Below, one piece after another: positions 1 through 11,232 of a stretch of 64,000 nt of DNA (position 1 is the stretch's first letter; each line of letters starts with the position of its first letter). Made by a program: the position numbers and the translations under genes. Under the pieces are notes generated by a model that saw only the letters and a list, made by a program, of their open reading frames with translations, made no database searches and had not been told where the DNA came from. The DNA comes from Actinoplanes sp. L3-i22 (GTDB lineage Bacteria > Actinomycetota > Actinomycetes > Mycobacteriales > Micromonosporaceae), in contig NZ_AP024745.1 of assembly GCF_019704555.1 (NCBI RefSeq), positions 1,293,501 through 1,357,500 of the forward strand, read 5' to 3'.

Positions 1-75
1 CTGGCGACCGACCAGGTCCGCGAGTTGTTGCTGGGGTCCAGTTCGCGGGCCGGTGAGTCTGTGGGTGGCGGCTGA
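1..75 (+). CDS. 3' end of an unidentified gene (partial)
   Basis: Only the last 24 codons are inside the window. They read in frame 1 and end in a TGA at 73-75 after a Gly/Ser-rich tail (ending GESVGGG). The product cannot be identified from so little sequence. The call rests on the open frame and on the following 180 bases having no better candidate. Confidence 0.4.
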   Translation: MATDQVRELLLGSSSRAGESVGGG

Positions 76-255
76 CCGAATGTGACCGCGGCGGGGCACG
101 ATCCAGGCGGGCGCCGCGGCGGGTCGGGAGCCGTCGATGTGGCGAAGGCGGACGAATCGATCGCCGGAAGCCGCCCAACGTGCCAAAACGGCGTTCGGAG
201 GTCCGGAAAGTGTCGTACCCGCCTCGTACCGTGGGGGCACGACAACCGAAGGAGG

Positions 256-918
256 ATGATGGTGGCCGCTCGTCTGCCGCTGGATCTGGACCCGCCGGTT
301 CGTCAGATCAGGGCGTTGCTGCTGGGTCTGGACGATCATGAGCTGATCGCGTCGACGCCGTGCCCGGGCTGGACCGTCGCGACCCTTCTCGATCATCTGA
401 TGAGCCTGGCCGAGGCGTTCGCCCAGGCGGCTCGCAAGGGCGCGGACGGGCTCGGGCCGGGTCCGCCGCCGGCGCCGTCCGCGGCCCACCTGTCGCCGCA
501 CTGGCGCAGCCGCCTGCCGGTCCTGCTGGAAGAGCTGGTCACCGCGTGGAATGATCCGTCGGCCTGGCTGGGCACGGCGCGCGCCGGCGGCGTCTCCATG
601 TCGGCTCACGAGATGGGCATCGTCGCGGCGATCGAGCTGGTCGTGCACGGGTGGGATCTGGCCCGCGCCACCGGTCAGGATTTCGCCGCGGATCCGCGCG
701 TCCTGGCCACGCTGATCGAGTTTCTCGCCGCCGGCCCGCTCGACGGCACGCCGGGCCTGTTCGGCCCGCGCGTCCCGATCGCCCTGGCGGAGGACGACGA
801 CCTGCCCCGCGCCCTGGCCCTGACCGGCCGCGACCCGGCGTGGCGACCACCCCGCTCCCGCAACGACCCCGCGCCCGAGCTGCACTGCGAGCACCCACCG
901 GCCGCCCGCTCCGCCTGA
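256..918 (+). CDS. TIGR03086-type mycothiol-dependent (MDMPI/DinB-like) protein
   Basis: About 220 residues. The N-terminal part carries the W-T-V-x-x-L-L-D-H-L pattern of the mycothiol-dependent maleylpyruvate isomerase/DinB four-helix fold, whose His helps bind a metal. The E-L-V-V-H-G-W-D-L-A segment in the second half is typical of TIGR03086 proteins. The substrate is unknown; family members are thought to be metal-dependent thiol-transfer enzymes of actinobacteria. An AGGAGG at 250-255 precedes ATG-ATG-GTG at 256, 259 and 262. The GTG at 262 has the best spacing, so the true start is one of these three. The frame stays open upstream to 82, but that part is Arg/Gly-rich and looks non-coding. 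Confidence 0.75.
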   Translation: MMVAARLPLDLDPPVRQIRALLLGLDDHELIASTPCPGWTVATLLDHLMSLAEAFAQAARKGADGLGPGPPPAPSAAHLSPHWRSRLPVLLEELVTAWNDPSAWLGTARAGGVSMSAHEMGIVAAIELVVHGWDLARATGQDFAADPRVLATLIEFLAAGPLDGTPGLFGPRVPIALAEDDDLPRALALTGRDPAWRPPRSRNDPAPELHCEHPPAARSA

Positions 919-1250
919 GGGGGCCGCGCACGAGCCCCCGGAGCGCCCGAGCCACGCGGGCGCCGCCTGGACTACCCCGACGACTGCGGGCCCCACGGCG
1001 GGGGAGTGCCGACCGAGGGGCGACGCCGACCGGCGAAGGGCGGCGGCGTGGCGTGGCGTGCAGCGCGGCGCGCGTCAACGCGTGTGGCGCGGCGGAGGTC
1101 GGGTGCGCGCCGGCCGCGAGGCGGCGCGGCGAGGCGGCGGGAACGGCCGCGGCAGGTCCGTGAATGCGGCCGGGCCGCCGCACGGGTCCGTGAATGCGGC
1201 CGGGCCGCCGCGCGGTGAGCTGCGGCGGCCCCGGGCTCGGACGTGGTGGG
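919..1250. other. intergenic, very GC-rich
   Basis: 332 bases between two convergent genes. Several frames are open only because GC content is extreme; their translations are Arg/Ala/Gly-rich without domain features. The only structure I see is the 30-bp tandem duplication listed separately. Confidence 0.5.
1155..1214. repeat. 30-bp tandem duplication
   Basis: Two head-to-tail copies (1155-1184 and 1185-1214) of a unit starting GGTCCGTGAATGCGGCCGGG. They differ only near the 3' end of the unit. The pair lies downstream of both flanking genes, so it is probably a replication-slippage product. Confidence 0.8.
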
Positions 1251-3395
1251 CTACCAGACGAGCTTGTCGGACGGCGGCGTGAACTTGGCGTGCGGCTGAC
1301 CCTTCAGCGCATCCCGAAGCGTCTCCGCCACCGTGTACTTGGAGATCGTCGACCGCCCACTACCCACGTAATGCTCAGGATTATCCGGATCCGCCACGAA
1401 CGCCGAGGCCGCCAACTGCGGCGTGAACCCGCTGAACCAGGCCGTCTTGTTGTTGTCGGTGGTGCCGCTCTTCCCGGCGACCGGCCGCCCGAGCGTCCCG
1501 AACACCATCGGCGACGTCTCCCACCCGCCGCAGCTGCCGCGGGCCGCGCCGTACCCGGTGACGCACCGGGCCGCGTCGGTCGCGGCGCGCGCCACGTCCT
1601 GGCTGAAGACCCGGTGGCAGCGCGGCGCCGCGATCAGCCTGCCCTTGTACGTGGCGTCCTTGCCGTCCGGGTTCCGGATCGACATGACCGGGAGCGGCTC
1701 GCAGTAGTTCCCTTCCGCCGCGACCGTCGCGAACACGTTGGCGATCTCGACCGGGGTGGCGTCGCTGACCCCGAGCGTGAACGCCCCCCACCCGGACGCG
1801 TGCTCGGGCGTGGCCAGTTTCCGGTCCACCTCGGTACGCCATTTCAGCCCGAGCCGTTCCGCCATCGCGACCGCCTTCTCCGCGCCGACCCGTTGTTCCA
1901 GCTGCACGAAGTAGGTGTTCACGGACTTGCCGAACCCGCTCCACATGGTCTGGTTCCCGGTCATCGACTTGCTGGAGTTCTTCGGGCACCAGTGCGTCCC
2001 GCAGGTCGCCGGCCCGGGCGCGGTGATGTATTTCGAGACGAACCGTTCGGGGGCGTAGTACGACGTGGACAGCGGCAGCCCGGCGTCCAGCGCCGCCAGC
2101 ATCGTGAAGATCTTGAACGTCGACCCGGCCTGGTACCCGGCCATGTCACCGCCGCCGAGCAGCGGGTTCACCGTGTTCGGGTAGTTGCCGCGGACGTCGC
2201 GCTGGGACCGGTCGCTGTGTTTGCCGTTGTCGTCCTGGTGCAGCGAGTATTTCCGGTTCACCGCCATGCTGAGCACCCGCCCGCTGCCCGGCTGGATCAC
2301 CACCTCGCCGTGCGCGAACGGGCTGTCCCGCCCTTCCTTGGCGAGCACGTGCGCCTCGGCGTACCCCTGGATCTCGGGGTCGATCGAGGTGATCACCCGG
2401 TAGCCGCCGCGGCGCAGGTTCTCCTCGCGTTCCAGGACGTTCTTACCGAAGGCCCGCTGCTCCCGCCACCAGTTCTTGAAGTAGTCGCAGAAGAAGCCCC
2501 AGTCGTTGTGCTTGGTGTTGATCGACACGCAGTCGTTCGGCGGGGCGCTCAGCCTCAGTTTGATCTTGGCTTTCTTGGCGTTCGCGGCCTGCACCGCGGT
2601 GATCGAGCCCATCTTCAGCATCTGGTCGATCACGTAGTTGCGCCGGGTCGTCGCGGCGGCGCCCTGCCCCTTGATCGCCGGGTCGTACGCGGACGGCGCC
2701 TTGACCAGCCCGGCGAGCAGCGCCGCCTCGTTCAGCGTCAGGTCCTTGGCGGGCTTCGAGAAGAACACCTCGGCGGCCGCGTAGATCCCGTACGCCCGGT
2801 GCCCGAAGTACGCGGCGTTCAGGTACCGCTGGAGGATCTGCTGCTTGGTGAGCCGTTGCTCGACCTCGATGGCCAGCCGCATCTCGCGCAGTTTCCGGCT
2901 GGCGGTCTGCTCGGTGGCCTCCAGCGCCTGCTTGGGGGTCCGCGCGCTGTCCCGCAGCGCCATCCGCACGTACTGCATGGTCAGCGTCGAGGCGCCCTGG
3001 GAGACGCCGCCGGCCTGCTGGTTGGCGACGAACGCGCGGGCCACGCCCTTGGCGTCGACGCCGTGGTGCTCGTAGAAGCGGGTGTCCTCGGAGGCCACGA
3101 TCGCCTGGGTGATGTACGGCGACATGTCCTTGAGCGCGACCTGCCGCCGGTACTCCTCGTAGAACATCGTCAGCAGCGTCTTGCCGTCCCGGGCGTAGAC
3201 GTAGGTGGTCTGCGCCGCGGGCACCTCGGTGAGCTGCTCCGGCATGTTCTCCAGGGCCCCGGTGCCGACCTTGACGCCCATCCCGGCGAGGGCCGTGAAG
3301 GGATAGGAGAGGCCGGCGATGACCAGGCCCGCGATGAGCCCGGCGCGGATCAGGAGGGCGACTCTTCCGGCTACGGTGGGACGTCGGTCAGTCAC
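1251..3395 (-). CDS. class A penicillin-binding protein (bifunctional transglycosylase/transpeptidase)
   Basis: 714 residues; polymerises and cross-links peptidoglycan on the outer membrane face. A short cytoplasmic Arg-rich start is followed by one membrane anchor (about residues 12-35). The GT51 domain has the catalytic Glu in SEDTRFYEHHG (E103), then QGASTLTMQ (133-141) and the RKLREM and QQILQRYLN motifs. The transpeptidase has S425-x-x-K (GSTFK), SVN (490-492) and KSGT (641-644). All catalytic motifs are intact. The start is GTG at 3395 (MTDRRPT). Length and order match actinobacterial PonA-like enzymes, though the usual Pro-rich C-terminal tail or PASTA domains are absent. It is transcribed divergently from the cobalamin genes. 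Confidence 0.93.
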   Translation of the reverse strand: MTDRRPTVAGRVALLIRAGLIAGLVIAGLSYPFTALAGMGVKVGTGALENMPEQLTEVPAAQTTYVYARDGKTLLTMFYEEYRRQVALKDMSPYITQAIVASEDTRFYEHHGVDAKGVARAFVANQQAGGVSQGASTLTMQYVRMALRDSARTPKQALEATEQTASRKLREMRLAIEVEQRLTKQQILQRYLNAAYFGHRAYGIYAAAEVFFSKPAKDLTLNEAALLAGLVKAPSAYDPAIKGQGAAATTRRNYVIDQMLKMGSITAVQAANAKKAKIKLRLSAPPNDCVSINTKHNDWGFFCDYFKNWWREQRAFGKNVLEREENLRRGGYRVITSIDPEIQGYAEAHVLAKEGRDSPFAHGEVVIQPGSGRVLSMAVNRKYSLHQDDNGKHSDRSQRDVRGNYPNTVNPLLGGGDMAGYQAGSTFKIFTMLAALDAGLPLSTSYYAPERFVSKYITAPGPATCGTHWCPKNSSKSMTGNQTMWSGFGKSVNTYFVQLEQRVGAEKAVAMAERLGLKWRTEVDRKLATPEHASGWGAFTLGVSDATPVEIANVFATVAAEGNYCEPLPVMSIRNPDGKDATYKGRLIAAPRCHRVFSQDVARAATDAARCVTGYGAARGSCGGWETSPMVFGTLGRPVAGKSGTTDNNKTAWFSGFTPQLAASAFVADPDNPEHYVGSGRSTISKYTVAETLRDALKGQPHAKFTPPSDKLVW

Positions 3396-3521
3396 TCTCC
3401 GAAGGTATGACAGATCGCCTCATGTTCCCCAGGAACCCCGGAAGTGAGACATTTCCAAAGAGCCGACCCCGGGATCAAGACCAAAAATCAAGATCCGCGA
3501 CGGTACGGCATGCTGAGGCGC

Positions 3522-4607
3522 ATGACGTTCGACCTCGATCATCACGGCGACGCCGAGGTGGACGCGACCCTGATCGACCTGGCGGTCAACGTCCGGCACC
3601 AGGCGATGCCCGGCTGGCTGAGTGATCCGATCCGGTCATCGCTGGACAGCCTGTCGGCGTATCCGGACGCCACCGAGGCCACCGCCGCGGTCGCCGCGAG
3701 GCATCGTCGGGACCCGGCCGAGGTGCTGCTCACGGCCGGCGCCGCGCAGGCGTTCGTGCTGCTCGCGCAGGCGTTGCGCGGGGCCCGTCGCCCGGTCGTG
3801 GTGCACCCGCAGTTCACCGAGCCGGAGGCCGCCCTGCGCAACGCCGGGCACGTCGTGGACCGGGTGCTGCTGCGCGCCGAGGACGGCTTCCGGCTCGACC
3901 CGGCGCTCGTCCCGGACGACGCCGACCTGGTCTTCGTCGGCAACCCCACCAACCCCACCGCGGTGCTGCACCCGGCCCGGGCGGTGGCCCGCCTGGCCCG
4001 GCCCGGCCGGGTGCTGGTGGTCGACGAGGCGTTCTCGGACACGACGTACCGGCCGGGCTGCCCGGGCGAGCCGGAGTCCCTGGCCGGCCGGCGCGACCTG
4101 CCCGGCCTGGTCGTGCTGCGCAGCCTGACCAAGACCTGGGGCCTGGCCGGCCTGCGGATCGGCTACCTGCTGGGCCCGGCCGAGCTGCTGCCCCGGCTGG
4201 CCGCGGCGCAGCCGCTGTGGGCGGTCTCCACGCCGGCGCTCGCCGCGGCCATCGCCTGCGCGTCGCCGGCCGCGGTCGCCGCCGAACGCGAGATCGCCGC
4301 GGCGGTCGCCGCCGAGCGGGACCATCTGGTGGAACGGCTGCGGCAGGTGCCGAAGGTCACGGTTCCCGGCGATCCGGCGTCCGCGTTCGTCCCGGTACAC
4401 CTCCCCGGCGCCGACCGGATCCGCGTCGAGCTGCGCAAACGCGGCTATGCGGTACGCCGTGGCGACACCTTCCCGGGCCTGGGCCCCGACTGGCTCCGGA
4501 TTGCGGTGCGCGACACTGCCACCACGGAACGATTCGTGCAGACTCTGCGAGAAGTGATCCACGAGGCAGACGCCGGGGACCCGATCCGAGAGCGCGACGA
4601 GACGTGA
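3522..4607 (+). CDS. cobC: CobC-like PLP-dependent aminotransferase (Rv2231c type)
   Basis: Fold-type I PLP enzyme of the histidinol-phosphate aminotransferase/threonine-phosphate decarboxylase group, about 361 residues. The PLP lysine lies in LRSLTKTWGLAGLRIGY; the NPTNPT loop and a VDEAF aspartate are also present. Actinobacterial members begin like this one (D-x-x-H-H-G-D-A-E-V). They sit beside cobalamin genes and probably make the aminopropanol-phosphate side chain, or carry out a related transamination. ATG 3522 has a GAGG 3-4 bases upstream; an in-frame ATG at 3510 is an alternative. cobT follows 19 bases downstream, suggesting one operon. Confidence 0.8.
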   Translation: MTFDLDHHGDAEVDATLIDLAVNVRHQAMPGWLSDPIRSSLDSLSAYPDATEATAAVAARHRRDPAEVLLTAGAAQAFVLLAQALRGARRPVVVHPQFTEPEAALRNAGHVVDRVLLRAEDGFRLDPALVPDDADLVFVGNPTNPTAVLHPARAVARLARPGRVLVVDEAFSDTTYRPGCPGEPESLAGRRDLPGLVVLRSLTKTWGLAGLRIGYLLGPAELLPRLAAAQPLWAVSTPALAAAIACASPAAVAAEREIAAAVAAERDHLVERLRQVPKVTVPGDPASAFVPVHLPGADRIRVELRKRGYAVRRGDTFPGLGPDWLRIAVRDTATTERFVQTLREVIHEADAGDPIRERDET

Positions 4608-4626
4608 GCCGAGAGCGAACCGAGGA

Positions 4627-5685
4627 GTGACCGTGACCCTGGAGACCACCCTGGCGGCCATCCGCCCGGCCGACGAGCAGGCCATGGCCGCCGCCCGCGA
4701 CCTGCAGGCCCGGCTGACCAAGCCGGCCGGCTCGCTCGGCCACCTGGAGGAGCTGTCGGTGCGCCTGGCCGGCCTGGCCGGGGTCTGCCCGCCGCCGATG
4801 CCCGAGCCGGCCACCGTCGCGGTCTTCGCCGGTGACCACGGCGTGCACGCCCAGGGCGTCAGCCCGTGGCCGCAGGAGGTCACCGCGCAGATGGTGGCGA
4901 ACTTCGTGGCCGGCGGTGCGGTGGTGAACGCGTTCGCCCGGCAGGCCGGCGCGGACGTGATGGTGATCGACGCCGGGGTGGCGATCCCGCTGCACGGCGG
5001 GCCGAACCTGCTGGACGCGAACATCCGCCGCGGCACCCGGGACATGACCGTCGAGCCGGCGCTGACCCGCGAGGAGGCGCTGGCCGCCGTCGAGCTGGGT
5101 CTCGCGGTCGCCGGCCAGCTCGTCGAGGCGGGCGCGAAATGCCTGCTCACCGGGGACATGGGGATCGCCAACACGACCCCGGCCGCGGCCCTGATCGCGG
5201 TCTTCACCGGGTCCGCCCCGGCGGTCGTGACCGGGCGCGGCACCGGCATCGACGACGCGACGCTCGCGCACAAGACCGAGGTGATCGCCGCGGCGCTGGC
5301 CCGGCACACCCCGGCCGCCGCCGACCCGCTCGGCGTGCTGGCCACCGTCGGCGGTCTGGAGCACGCCGCGCTGACCGGGTTCATCCTGGGCGCGGCCGCG
5401 CACCGGGTGCCGGTGATCGTGGACGGCGTGATCGCCGCCTCGGCCGCGCTGGCCGCCGCCGCGTTCGCGCCGGACGCGGTCGCCGCGATGGTCGCCGGGC
5501 ACCGCTCGGCCGAGCCGGGCGCCACCGTCGCCCTCGCCCACCTGGGCCTGGAGCCGCTGCTGGACCTGGGGATGCGGCTCGGCGAGGGCAGCGGCGCGGT
5601 GCTCGCGCTGCCGATCGTCGCGGCCGCCGTCCGGGTCCTGCACGAGGTGGCGACGTTCGACAGCGCGGGAGTGTCCGAGAAATGA
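4627..5685 (+). CDS. cobT: nicotinate-nucleotide--dimethylbenzimidazole phosphoribosyltransferase
   Basis: 352 residues. Transfers phosphoribose from NaMN to 5,6-dimethylbenzimidazole to give alpha-ribazole phosphate, used in the lower loop of cobalamin. Visible are LTKPAGSLGHLE near the N-terminus, FAGDHGV, the LTGDMGIANTT segment, and a C-terminal GMRLGEGSGA whose Glu is the catalytic base in characterised CobT. GTG 4627 overlaps the GAGGAG motif (4622-4627). The second in-frame GTG at 4633 has better spacing and may be the true start. The stop overlaps the next start (ATGA), so the two genes are probably translationally coupled. Confidence 0.92.
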   Translation: MTVTLETTLAAIRPADEQAMAAARDLQARLTKPAGSLGHLEELSVRLAGLAGVCPPPMPEPATVAVFAGDHGVHAQGVSPWPQEVTAQMVANFVAGGAVVNAFARQAGADVMVIDAGVAIPLHGGPNLLDANIRRGTRDMTVEPALTREEALAAVELGLAVAGQLVEAGAKCLLTGDMGIANTTPAAALIAVFTGSAPAVVTGRGTGIDDATLAHKTEVIAAALARHTPAAADPLGVLATVGGLEHAALTGFILGAAAHRVPVIVDGVIAASAALAAAAFAPDAVAAMVAGHRSAEPGATVALAHLGLEPLLDLGMRLGEGSGAVLALPIVAAAVRVLHEVATFDSAGVSEK

Positions 5686-6890
5686 GTCTGTATCCGATGG
5701 CGCTGCGCCTCGACGGCCGCCGCGTGCTGGTGGTCGGCGGCGGCTCGGTGGCCACCCGCCGGGTCCCGGCGCTGATCGCGGCCGGTGCGCGGGTCGACAT
5801 CGTCGCGCCGGAGCTGACCCCCGCGCTGCAGGCGCACGTCGACGCCGACCGCGCGACCTGGACGCCGCGCCGCTTCGCGCCGGGCGACGTCGAGGGCGCC
5901 TGGCTGGTCCACGTCGCGATCGACGACCCGGAGGCGGCGGCCCAGGTCAGTGCCGCCGCCGAGGATCAAAAGATTTTTTGCGTACGGGCGGACGACCGCG
6001 ACGCCGCGACCGCCTGGACCCCGGCCGTGACCCGGCACGGTCAGGTGACGGTCGCGGTGACGGACGGTGGCGACCGCCGGCGCGCGATGGCGGTCCGTGA
6101 CCTGGTCGCGCACGCGCTGGAGGCGACGCCCCCGGCCGCGCCCGAGCTCAAGGGCGTCGCGCTGGTCGGCGCCGGCCCCGGCGACCCGGAGCTGATCACG
6201 ATCAAGGGTCGCCGGCTGCTGGCCGCCGCGGACGTGGTGGTGGCCGACCGGCTGGTCCCCGGCATGCTCCTGGGCGAGCTGCGGCCGGAGGTCGAGCTGA
6301 TCGACGCCGCCAAGATCCCGTACGGGCCGTCCGCCGCCCAGGCGGAGATCAACCGGATCCTGGTCGACCGCGCCCAGCAGGGCAAGTTCGTGGTCCGGCT
6401 CAAGGGTGGCGACAACTTCGTCTTCGGCCGCGGCGGCGAGGAGGCCCTGGCCTGTGCCGAGGCCGGCGTCCCGGTCCTGGTCGTGCCCGGCGTGACCAGC
6501 TCGATCGCGGCGCCCGCGCTGGCCGGCATCCCGGTCACCCACCGCGGGGTGGCGCACGAGTTCACCGTGGTCTCCGGGCACATCCCGCCGGACCACGCGG
6601 ACTCGCTGGTCGACTGGCCGGCGCTGGCCCGGCTGCGCGGCACCCTGGTGGTGCTGATGGGCCTGAAGAACCTGCCGCGGATCGCGGAGCGGCTGCTCGC
6701 CGAGGGCCGGGACACGGCGACGCCGGTCGCGGTGATCCAGGAGGGGTCGACGGCGCACCAGCGTTCGCTGCGGAGCACGCTCGGCGCGGTCGCGGCCGAC
6801 GTCGCGAGCGCCGGGATCCGGCCGCCGGCGGTGGTGGTGATCGGTGACGTGGTCGCGGTGACCGAGGGGTTCACCCCGGCCGCGGGCTGA
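5682..6890 (+). CDS. cysG: siroheme synthase-type fusion: precorrin-2 dehydrogenase plus uroporphyrinogen-III C-methyltransferase
   Basis: 402 residues. The N-terminal Rossmann domain (about 1-150; VLVVGGGSVATRR motif) matches the precorrin-2 dehydrogenase/ferrochelatase part of CysG. From about residue 155 there is a complete SUMT methylase: GAGPGDPELIT, then VVADRLV, VRLKGGDNFVFGRGGEE, PGVTSS and PVTHRG. It methylates uroporphyrinogen III with SAM to precorrin-2 and can oxidise it, supplying siroheme and cobalamin. At about 400 residues it matches actinobacterial CysG (Rv2847c type) and is shorter than enterobacterial CysG. ATG 5682 overlaps the cobT stop by four bases. Confidence 0.9.
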   Translation: MSLYPMALRLDGRRVLVVGGGSVATRRVPALIAAGARVDIVAPELTPALQAHVDADRATWTPRRFAPGDVEGAWLVHVAIDDPEAAAQVSAAAEDQKIFCVRADDRDAATAWTPAVTRHGQVTVAVTDGGDRRRAMAVRDLVAHALEATPPAAPELKGVALVGAGPGDPELITIKGRRLLAAADVVVADRLVPGMLLGELRPEVELIDAAKIPYGPSAAQAEINRILVDRAQQGKFVVRLKGGDNFVFGRGGEEALACAEAGVPVLVVPGVTSSIAAPALAGIPVTHRGVAHEFTVVSGHIPPDHADSLVDWPALARLRGTLVVLMGLKNLPRIAERLLAEGRDTATPVAVIQEGSTAHQRSLRSTLGAVAADVASAGIRPPAVVVIGDVVAVTEGFTPAAG

Positions 6891-6906
6891 CGCCGTACCC
6901 CAGCGA

Positions 6907-6938
6907 TCGGCGCCGGACCCGAAGCGGCCCGGCGCCGA
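6907..6938. terminator. hairpin between convergent genes
   Basis: A perfect 10-bp inverted repeat TCGGCGCCGG / CCGGCGCCGA with a 12-base loop lies between the ends of cysG (+) and otsA (-). There is no U-tract, so it is a plausible but weak bidirectional terminator. Confidence 0.5.
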
Positions 6939-6949
6939 ACCGCATGGTT

Positions 6950-8380
6950 CTAGGCCTCGATCGTCTTCTCGTTGTCGTCGGCGCTGACCTTGTCGTCGGT
7001 GCCGAGTTCGTCGAGGAACGTGCGGGCCCAGCGCGCCACGTCGTGGGTACGCAGGTGGCGCTGCATCACCCGCATCCGGCGCTTGAGCTCGGCCGGCTCC
7101 GAGTTGATCGCCCGCATCAGCGCGTCCTTCACGCCGTCCGGGTCGTGCGGGTTGCACAGGAACGACTGGCGGAGCTCCGTGGCGGCGCCGGCGAACTCGC
7201 TGAGGATCAGCGCGCCCCCGGTGTCGCCGCGGCAGGCGATGTACTCCTTGGCGACCAGGTTCATCCCGTCCCGCAGCGGGGTCACCATCATGACGTCGGC
7301 CGCCACGTAGAGCGCGGCCAGTTCCTGCTTGCTGTAGGACTGGTGCAGGTAGTGCACGGCCGGCACGCCGACCTTGCCGAACTCGCCGTTGATCCGGCCG
7401 ACCTCGCGCTCGACCTTGACCCGCAGCGTCTGGTAGTGCTCGACCCGCTCCCGGCTGGGCGTCGCCACCTGGACCATCACCGCGTCGCCGACGTTCAGCC
7501 GGCCGTCGGAGAGCAGCTCGCGGAACGCCTTGAGGCGCAGCTCGATGCCCTTGGTGTAGTCCAGCCGGTCGACGCCGAGGATGACCGTCTGCGGATCGCC
7601 CAGCTCGGCGCGGATCTGCTTGGCCCGGGCCTGCACCGCCGGGTCGGCGGCGAGGCGTTCCATGTCCTTGGTGTCGATGCTGATCGGGAACGCGCCGGCC
7701 TTCACCTGACGCCCGTCCACCTGGATCGACTGGCCCACGTAGCGCAGGCCGAGCAGGTGCCGGGCCAGCCGGACGAAGTTCTGCGCGGCCAGCCGCTGCT
7801 GGAAGCCGACCAGGTCGGCGCCGAGCAGGCCGCGCAGGATCTCGGCCCGGAACGGCATCTGCATGAACAGCTCGATCGGCGGGAACGGGATGTGCAGGAA
7901 GAACCCGATCCGCAGGTCCGGGCGCATCTCCCGGAGCATCGACGGGACCAGCTGGAGCTGGTAGTCCTGCACCCAGACGGTCGCGCCCTCGGCCGCCACG
8001 TCCGCGGCGGCCTCGGCGAACCGCTGGTTGACCGCGCGATAGGAATCCCGCCAGCGGCGCTTGTAGACGGGGGTCTCCACGGCGTCGTGGTAGAGCGGCC
8101 AGATCGTCGCGTTCGACTGGCCCTCGTAATAGCGCTCGAGCTCGTCGGCGCTCAACGGCACCGGGTGGATGTTGATGCCCTCGAGCTCGAACGGTTCATG
8201 GACTGCGCCGTCCCCGCCGGCCCAGCCGATCCAGGTGCCACGATGCTCGGTGAGCACCGGGTGCAGCGCCGTGACCAGGCCACCTGGGCTGGGGCGCCAC
8301 TGGCGTTCCCCATTCGGCAGGGTTACCTCGTCGACGGGCAAACGGTTGGCGACGACTACGAAGGAACTTCGTTGGGCCAC
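6950..8380 (-). CDS. otsA: alpha,alpha-trehalose-phosphate synthase
   Basis: 476 residues, GT20 family. Makes trehalose 6-phosphate from an NDP-glucose donor and glucose 6-phosphate. Landmarks include the N-terminal [42 protein letters not shown], the donor-site [25 protein letters not shown] and a final LSEFAG segment. The frame continues far upstream over an unrelated plus-strand gene. I choose GTG 8380 because homology begins there and a GGAGG lies on the minus strand at 8391-8395, ten bases upstream. The stop is TAG at 6950-6952. No otsB phosphatase is adjacent. Confidence 0.93.
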   Translation of the reverse strand: MAQRSSFVVVANRLPVDEVTLPNGERQWRPSPGGLVTALHPVLTEHRGTWIGWAGGDGAVHEPFELEGINIHPVPLSADELERYYEGQSNATIWPLYHDAVETPVYKRRWRDSYRAVNQRFAEAAADVAAEGATVWVQDYQLQLVPSMLREMRPDLRIGFFLHIPFPPIELFMQMPFRAEILRGLLGADLVGFQQRLAAQNFVRLARHLLGLRYVGQSIQVDGRQVKAGAFPISIDTKDMERLAADPAVQARAKQIRAELGDPQTVILGVDRLDYTKGIELRLKAFRELLSDGRLNVGDAVMVQVATPSRERVEHYQTLRVKVEREVGRINGEFGKVGVPAVHYLHQSYSKQELAALYVAADVMMVTPLRDGMNLVAKEYIACRGDTGGALILSEFAGAATELRQSFLCNPHDPDGVKDALMRAINSEPAELKRRMRVMQRHLRTHDVARWARTFLDELGTDDKVSADDNEKTIEA

Positions 8381-8488
8381 GCTGAGTACACCTCCGGGTG
8401 GTTTCTGTTCCCAAGGCGAGCCTACTGTGCGTAGCCACCCCGGGTCGTACCCACTCTCGCCGAGCGATTTTGACGGAGGTGTCATCCT

Positions 8489-9049
8489 GTGCCGGTGACC
8501 CCCCTCGATGATCATTCCCAGGAGAGGCGCCCGATCTTCTACCCTGTGGTGATTGCCACGGTTCTGCTCACGATCATCGGCATGATCGGCGGGTATCTCC
8601 TGAGCGAGCGGGAGAGTCGGAAGTCGCGCGATCCGCAGCCGGGCGCCACCTCGGACCAGGCCTCCGCGGACGCCTCCGCGGCGCCGGCGCTGCTCCCGGT
8701 CGAGGGCGCCTGCCCGGATCAGACCCAGAAGATGGCGCACAGCGCGTCCGCGGGCGGGGTCGGCGAGCTGTCCCAGGTCCTGCGGATCACCACGGACCGC
8801 GGGTCGGTGGTCTGGATCTGCCAGGACGAGGCGGGAAATCTCTTCTACCACGCCAACCGGGGCGGCACCGAGGCGAAGTGGGAGGAGGGCGTGACGGCGC
8901 TCTTCATCCCGAACGTGCGCCGGGAGCCGGACGGCAGCTACGAGGGCACGGCGCCGCAGGACGGTACGGTCTTCTCGGTGACTCCGGAGCGGCTGCTGAT
9001 CCGCAAGTCGAGCGGGGCCGAGACGGTCCAATCCGCGGTGGGGAACTGA
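8489..9049 (+). CDS. single-pass membrane protein with extracytoplasmic domain
   Basis: 186 residues, not a family I recognise. A short Arg-containing cytoplasmic start is followed by one hydrophobic helix (about residues 18-40, beginning [11 protein letters not shown]). A Ser/Ala-rich linker leads to a roughly 110-residue domain with two Cys (GACPDQ and WICQDEAG) that could form a disulphide outside the cell. The start is GTG 8489 with GGAGG at 8475-8479. It is divergent from otsA and 97 bases upstream of ettA. Confidence 0.7.
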   Translation: MPVTPLDDHSQERRPIFYPVVIATVLLTIIGMIGGYLLSERESRKSRDPQPGATSDQASADASAAPALLPVEGACPDQTQKMAHSASAGGVGELSQVLRITTDRGSVVWICQDEAGNLFYHANRGGTEAKWEEGVTALFIPNVRREPDGSYEGTAPQDGTVFSVTPERLLIRKSSGAETVQSAVGN

Positions 9050-9146
9050 CCGTCCGGGGTTGGCGTTCACGGTTGGCGCGGGACCTGGAAAGATTGTCCT
9101 TTGATCCCGGCACCGAAAATCCACGATCTCGGAGGTAGGGCACACC

Positions 9147-10815
<1,669 letters not shown>

Positions 10816-10823
<8 letters not shown>

Positions 10824-11232
10824 CGGTCGCTTCGTCTACGACGTGCCCGTCAGGTGGTCCGACATGGACGCCTACGGGCACGTCAACAACGCGCGCTTCC
10901 TCACCTTGTACGAGGAGGCGCGCGTGGCGATGTTCTTCGTCGGGGCCCGGGAGCGCGGCCTCGGCTCCTTCGAGGAGGGCATCGTCATCGCCCGCCACGA
11001 GATCGACTACCTGAAGCCGGTGGACTTCGGCGAGCCGGTGCGGGTCGAGATGTGGATCTCCGAGCTGCGGGTGGCGGCGTTCACCGTGTCGTACGAGCTG
11101 TTCGACGACGGGGTGCTGGCCAGTCGCGCCAAGTCGGTGTGCGTGCCGTACAACCTGGCGAACGGGCATCCCCGGCGGCTCTCGCCGGAGGAGAAGGAGT
11201 TCCTGAAGCCGTACACGGGCGGCGGGTCATGA
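10816..11232 (+). CDS. acyl-CoA thioesterase, 4-hydroxybenzoyl-CoA thioesterase-like hotdog
   Basis: 138 residues. VRWSDMDAYGHVNNARFLTLYEEAR is diagnostic of the YbgC/4HBT hotdog family; the Asp of DMDAYGHVNN is the expected catalytic residue. It should hydrolyse an acyl-CoA thioester in the cytoplasm, substrate not predictable. GTG 10816 lies within the end of ettA, and its own stop overlaps the following start (ATGA). The three genes are therefore probably cotranscribed. Confidence 0.88.

Noticed and set aside
1194..3410. 738-codon plus-strand frame opposite the penicillin-binding protein
   Set aside because: Composition is Arg/Gly/Val repeats, and the minus strand carries every catalytic motif of a known enzyme.
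3636..7157. 1173-codon minus-strand frame across the cob genes
   Set aside because: Arg/Gly/Asp low-complexity translation without domains; it mirrors three well-supported plus-strand genes in GC-rich DNA.
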